Source of the DNA: Obesumbacterium proteus
GTDB lineage: Bacteria; Pseudomonadota; Gammaproteobacteria; Enterobacterales; Enterobacteriaceae
Direction: 5' to 3'
Length of the DNA stretch: 64,000 nt
NCBI RefSeq assembly: GCF_001586165.1
Contig: NZ_CP014608.1
Span: forward strand, 4,898,001-4,962,000
The translations under genes and the position numbers were made by a program. Below, one piece after another: positions 63,731 through 64,000 of this stretch. The stretch's first letter is position 1. Each line of letters opens with the position of its first letter. The notes under the pieces are model-generated. The model worked only from the letters and a program-made list of their open reading frames with translations. It did not search any database and was not told the origin of the DNA.

Positions 63731-64000
63731 TTATTGGCTACTGAATTTCAAACCCAGTATCCCGATAACGATCAGACACAGGCTGATAATTCTTGGCAGG
63801 CTCGCAGATTCCCCTAGCAGTACAATCCCCATAATGGCCGCCCCTACGGCGCCAATTCCCGTCCACACGGCATAAGCGGTGCCTGCCGGTAAAGTTTTCA
63901 TCGCGTGCGCCAGCAGCACCATGCTAACCACCATGGCAGCAATAGTAATAATGCTCGGCGTTAAGCGAGAAAAACCATGGGTATATTTTAGGCCTATGGC
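63731..64000 (-). CDS. gdx: guanidinium/quaternary-ammonium exporter Gdx/SugE (C-terminal part)
   Basis: Small multidrug resistance family protein; 89 codons are in the window and the N-terminus, with the essential glutamate, lies beyond the right edge. The visible part covers three of four helices, with GFSRLTPSIITIAAM, LPAGTAYAVWTGIGAVGAA, GIVLLGESASL and the end GLKFSSQ. The WTGIGA motif and LKFSSQ-type end match the SugE/Gdx subgroup rather than EmrE. Any guanidine riboswitch would be outside the window. Confidence 0.95.
   Translation of the reverse strand, partial: AIGLKYTHGFSRLTPSIITIAAMVVSMVLLAHAMKTLPAGTAYAVWTGIGAVGAAIMGIVLLGESASLPRIISLCLIVIGILGLKFSSQ

Overview
The window is ordinary chromosome from a member of the Enterobacterales. 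Protein sequences and gene neighbourhoods are close to the E. coli 71-73 min and 94-96 min regions but joined in a different order. My best guess is Hafnia or a close relative in the Hafniaceae; this is inferred from protein similarity and synteny recalled from memory, not from a search. There are about 59 protein genes, three tRNA genes and several intergenic repeats. I see no prophage, insertion sequence with transposase, or CRISPR array.

Layout. 1-5.7 kb: end of yhbE, then rpmA-rplU (ribosomal proteins L27/L21) divergent from ispB and sfsB, then mdh divergent from argR, then two tandem yhcN-like genes. 5.8-9.1 kb: mpl, fbp, ppa. 9.1-19.6 kb: cell-envelope genes ytfP-tamB-tamA, then msrA, ytfL, ytfK, ytfJ, cysQ. 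19.7-20.4 kb: first copy of a large palindromic repeat. 20.5-26.1 kb: cpdB, an APH(6)-like kinase, ytfE with an NsrR-type operator, fklB, ytfB and a DUF488 gene. 26.2-27.8 kb: rpsF-priB-rpsR-rplI with its leader. 28.1-31.8 kb: three more small YhcN/BsmA-family genes, yjfP and aidB. 32-37.9 kb: nsrR-rnr-rlmB, purA, yjeT. 38-49.1 kb: the nnr-tsaE-amiB-mutL-miaA-hfq-hflX-hflK-hflC superoperon, with a frameshift in nnr. 49.1-57.8 kb: queG, a datA-like DnaA-box/IHF region, three identical tRNA-Gly(GCC) genes, orn, rsgA, psd, an ERIC element and mscM. 57.8-58.3 kb: second copy of the palindromic repeat. 58.3-64 kb: epmA, the fumarate reductase operon frdABCD, blc, and the C-terminal part of sugE/gdx.

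How the genes fit together. Central carbon metabolism (mdh, fbp, frdABCD), translation (L27, L21, S6, S18, L9, epmA, miaA, queG, rlmB, rsgA, tRNA-Gly), RNA decay and regulation (rnr, orn, hfq), envelope assembly and stress (tamAB, mpl, amiB, mscM, psd, five DUF1471 proteins) and nitric-oxide response (nsrR and its likely target ytfE) are all represented.

The most unusual object is a ~475-bp intergenic element present twice (19758-20238 and 57815-58285). Each copy is itself two divergent ~210-nt modules reading outward from an AT-rich core. Its hairpins are preserved by compensatory base changes between copies, and its loops carry GGA motifs like those bound by CsrA. I do not recognise it as a named family. 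Other points of interest are a -1 slippery heptamer exactly at the nnr frameshift, a compact datA-like locus, a long hairpin in the frdA leader, and a structured insert flanked by a 12-bp direct repeat between rnr and rlmB.
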